Positions 62,250 to 64,000 of a stretch of DNA of 64,000 nt are shown piece after piece (positions within the stretch are counted from its first letter, which is position 1; the number at the start of each line of letters is the position of its first letter). The notes below the pieces were generated by a model. It was not told where the DNA came from. It worked only from the letters and a program-made list of their open reading frames with translations, and searched no databases. The DNA comes from Fibrobacter succinogenes (GTDB lineage Bacteria > Fibrobacterota > Fibrobacteria > Fibrobacterales > Fibrobacteraceae): the NCBI GenBank assembly GCA_902800815.1, contig CADCGB010000002.1, positions 62,001 to 126,000 of the forward strand, in the 5' to 3' direction. The position numbers and the translations under genes are program-made.

Positions 62250-63467
62250 CTAGCCTTCTTCTCCCTGTTTTTCTGCATTAGCAAAGAGGGATTCAGCCTT
62301 GCTTACAGCACTGTGGCGGAGTTCGTGCGCACGCGGAGCCAAGACCTGGGCCTTAGCATCGGCGTCCTTCTCGGACCATTCCTTCTCGCCAAACACGTCG
62401 AGGTCGCGTTCCACGAGCTGGGAAGCAAGCTTCACGTTCTGGCCGTTCTTGCCAATCGCCTGTGCGAGGTTATCGTCGTTGATAACCACCACCACGCGCG
62501 AAGTGCCCTGCACTTCGTTGAGCATCACGACGTTCGCCGGAGAGAGCGCACGGGTGATGAAAGTCTGGATATCCGGATTCCACTGCACGATGTCGATGCG
62601 TTCGTTGCCGAGTTCGCGGACAATCGTCTGCACGCGGGCACCCTTCATACCGACGCATGCGCCCACCGGGTCAATCTTCTCGTCACGGGAGTACACGGCA
62701 ATCTTTGCACGGTAACCCGGTTCGCGGGCAACGCCCTTGATTTCCACGGAGCCTTCGTAAATCTCGGGAACTTCCTGGCGGAAGAGTTCCTTGAGGAATT
62801 CGCCACTTGCGCGGGAAAGCACCACCTGTGCACCGTTCTTCGCGGATTCTTCCACGCGGGCGATGACAGCCTTCACGGACTGGCCCTGCACCAGGCGTTC
62901 GTGACCAATCTGTTCGCGGGGCGGAATCATGGCTTCGGTCTGCTTGCCCAGGGAAACGATCACGTTGCGGCCTTCGAGGCGGAGCACTTCGCCGCTGATC
63001 ATGGAACCGATGCGGTCCTTGTAGGTGTTCATGATCTTCTGGCGTTCAGCGTCGCGGATCTGCTGGGTCAAAAGCTGCTTGGCGGTCTGGATGGCCTGAC
63101 GACCGAAGGAGGTGGTCGGAACTTCCATTTCGAGGAAGTCACCCGGCTGGGCGTCCTCGTTGTATTCCTGCGCCTCGGCGACGAGCATGTAGCCTTCGTC
63201 CATCTCCTCGACTTCCTCGGCGGTCATGTTCGGGTCGTAGTCCGGGTAGTCGTCCACCACTTCGACGCGGAGGAACACGTGGATTTCGTTCGTTTCCTTG
63301 TCGATATCCACTTCAATCTTCTTGTCGATGTGCAGGTACTTGCGTGCGGCAGAAATCAGGGCCTGCTTGAGGGCGCCCTCGATGACGGAGTCGTCCATGT
63401 TCTTGGCGTCCATCACTTCCTTGAGCACTTCAACCAGATTAACCTTGGGTTCGTTCTTTTTAGCCAT
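62250..63467 (-). CDS. nusA: Transcription termination/antitermination factor NusA
   Basis: 405-residue RNA-polymerase-binding factor. The N-terminal domain (1-125) is followed by the S1 domain (GEVLRLEGRNVIVSLGKQTEAMIPPREQ) and two KH domains, including DPVGACVGMKGARVQTIVRELGNERIDIVQW and a GKNGQNVKLASQL segment. It lacks the extra C-terminal acidic repeats of Escherichia coli NusA, which is common outside gammaproteobacteria. AGGAAGG lies 7 nt before the ATG. It is 38 bp upstream of infB in the operon. Confidence 0.96.
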   Translation of the reverse strand: MAKKNEPKVNLVEVLKEVMDAKNMDDSVIEGALKQALISAARKYLHIDKKIEVDIDKETNEIHVFLRVEVVDDYPDYDPNMTAEEVEEMDEGYMLVAEAQEYNEDAQPGDFLEMEVPTTSFGRQAIQTAKQLLTQQIRDAERQKIMNTYKDRIGSMISGEVLRLEGRNVIVSLGKQTEAMIPPREQIGHERLVQGQSVKAVIARVEESAKNGAQVVLSRASGEFLKELFRQEVPEIYEGSVEIKGVAREPGYRAKIAVYSRDEKIDPVGACVGMKGARVQTIVRELGNERIDIVQWNPDIQTFITRALSPANVVMLNEVQGTSRVVVVINDDNLAQAIGKNGQNVKLASQLVERDLDVFGEKEWSEKDADAKAQVLAPRAHELRHSAVSKAESLFANAEKQGEEG

Positions 63468-63481
63468 TTTAGACCTTCCTA

Positions 63482-63928
63482 TTATATTTGTACATCCACT
63501 TTCGCAACAAGCACCTCGGAGCGGGGAACGACCACGTCGCCCGCATTACCCTTGAGGGTGAGCGTCAAACTTTCTTCGTCTGCTGCCTTGAGCTTGCCCG
63601 TAACGGGCTTGCCGGTGCTGCGCGTGACCCGCAAAAAGCGACCGATGTTGCGGGTAAAATCTGCGACCGACTTCAAGGGGCGGTCCAACCCGGGGGACGA
63701 AACTTCGAGCGTGTACGCCCCCTCGATAATCTCCGGATCCAGGTCGAGGGCATCGGAAAGGTGACGGCTCACGTTAGAGCAGTCGTCAATCGTGACGCCT
63801 TCGGGCTTGTCGATATAGAGGCGGAGCGTCTTGCGCTTGCCCGCACGGAACATATCCTGTTCCACCAACGTGACGCCTGCGGCCTTGCACGCCTCGGCGA
63901 TTAGCGAATCCAACTTGCCAGTTACCAA
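63482..63928 (-). CDS. rimP: Ribosome maturation factor RimP
   Basis: 148-residue protein needed for 30S assembly, first gene of the operon. The family blocks GVTLVEQDMFRAGKRKTLRLYIDKPEGVTIDDCSNVSRHLS and LEVSSPGLDRPLKSVADF are present. The start is TTG 63928 with GAGG 5 nt upstream. An AT-rich TTATTATAC just before the ribosome site may contain the -10 box of the operon promoter. The remaining 72 bp to the window edge show no gene. Confidence 0.93.
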   Translation of the reverse strand: MVTGKLDSLIAEACKAAGVTLVEQDMFRAGKRKTLRLYIDKPEGVTIDDCSNVSRHLSDALDLDPEIIEGAYTLEVSSPGLDRPLKSVADFTRNIGRFLRVTRSTGKPVTGKLKAADEESLTLTLKGNAGDVVVPRSEVLVAKVDVQI

Positions 63929-64000
63929 ATAGACCTCGTATAATAAACGGCGTTCGTATACGGCCCCGAAATCTGCTCATTTTAGCCGAAATCGGGTCCA

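Overview
This window looks like chromosomal DNA of a Fibrobacter species (phylum Fibrobacterota, fibre-degrading gut bacteria). The evidence is protein families that are typical of or expanded in that genus: a fibro-slime (PA14-like) giant secreted protein, two lipoproteins with paired FISUMP (Fibrobacter succinogenes major) domains, a TIGR02147-family regulator, CotH-family secreted proteins, and many lipoproteins with poly-serine linkers. The DNA is GC-moderate with strong codon bias, so long antisense ORFs lie opposite most genes; these were discarded. I see no phage, insertion sequence, CRISPR array or plasmid functions.

Layout. 1-7610: start of a secreted protein (minus), two tandem secreted CotH proteins (plus) and a convergent 1200-residue fibro-slime protein (minus). 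7856-12856 (minus): TPR protein, FISUMP lipoprotein, glnS and a small lipoprotein. 12947-19807 (plus): aroE, an aroK-aroB fusion, a nucleotide-sugar epimerase, a lipocalin-like secreted protein, a eukaryotic-type hisA and a GT4 glycosyltransferase. 19795-22182 (minus): three genes including a metzincin lipoprotein. 22246-24636 (plus): comEC. 24716-26612 (minus): hisC-hisN. 26677-27375 (plus): a small outer-membrane-like protein. 27380-29826 (minus): clpB broken by a deletion of about 100 bp that shifts the frame. 31088-38512 (minus): an outer-membrane protein/PCMD/PCMD/outer-membrane protein cluster followed by trxA, hisF and tldD. 38613-45664 (minus): a second FISUMP lipoprotein, DUF1007 and PEGA proteins, an RsmB-like methyltransferase, tRNA-Gln(CUG), and a TIGR02147 regulator with its downstream lipoprotein. 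46038-56011 (mostly plus): a hydrolase-like membrane protein, an unknown internally duplicated protein with a membrane partner, lpxH (minus), a lipoprotein, rsmI, lnt and a SNF2 helicase. 56078-57009: two small AT-rich genes. 57027-63928 (minus): the conserved rimP-nusA-infB-rbfA-truB-ribF translation operon.

How the parts fit. Housekeeping functions (translation, shikimate and histidine synthesis, lipid A and lipoprotein maturation) alternate with a large surface-protein repertoire: signal peptides, lipoboxes, beta-barrels and secretion-type C-terminal tails. Histidine genes are scattered as hisA, hisC-hisN and hisF. The most notable points are the damaged clpB, the PCMD/outer-membrane cluster, several genes whose TATATT-like -10 box lies only 6-8 nt before the start codon with no clear Shine-Dalgarno (probably leaderless mRNAs), a structured intergenic region at 45665-46037 with three terminator-like hairpins and a possible small RNA, and an unknown duplicated protein at 47027-47710.
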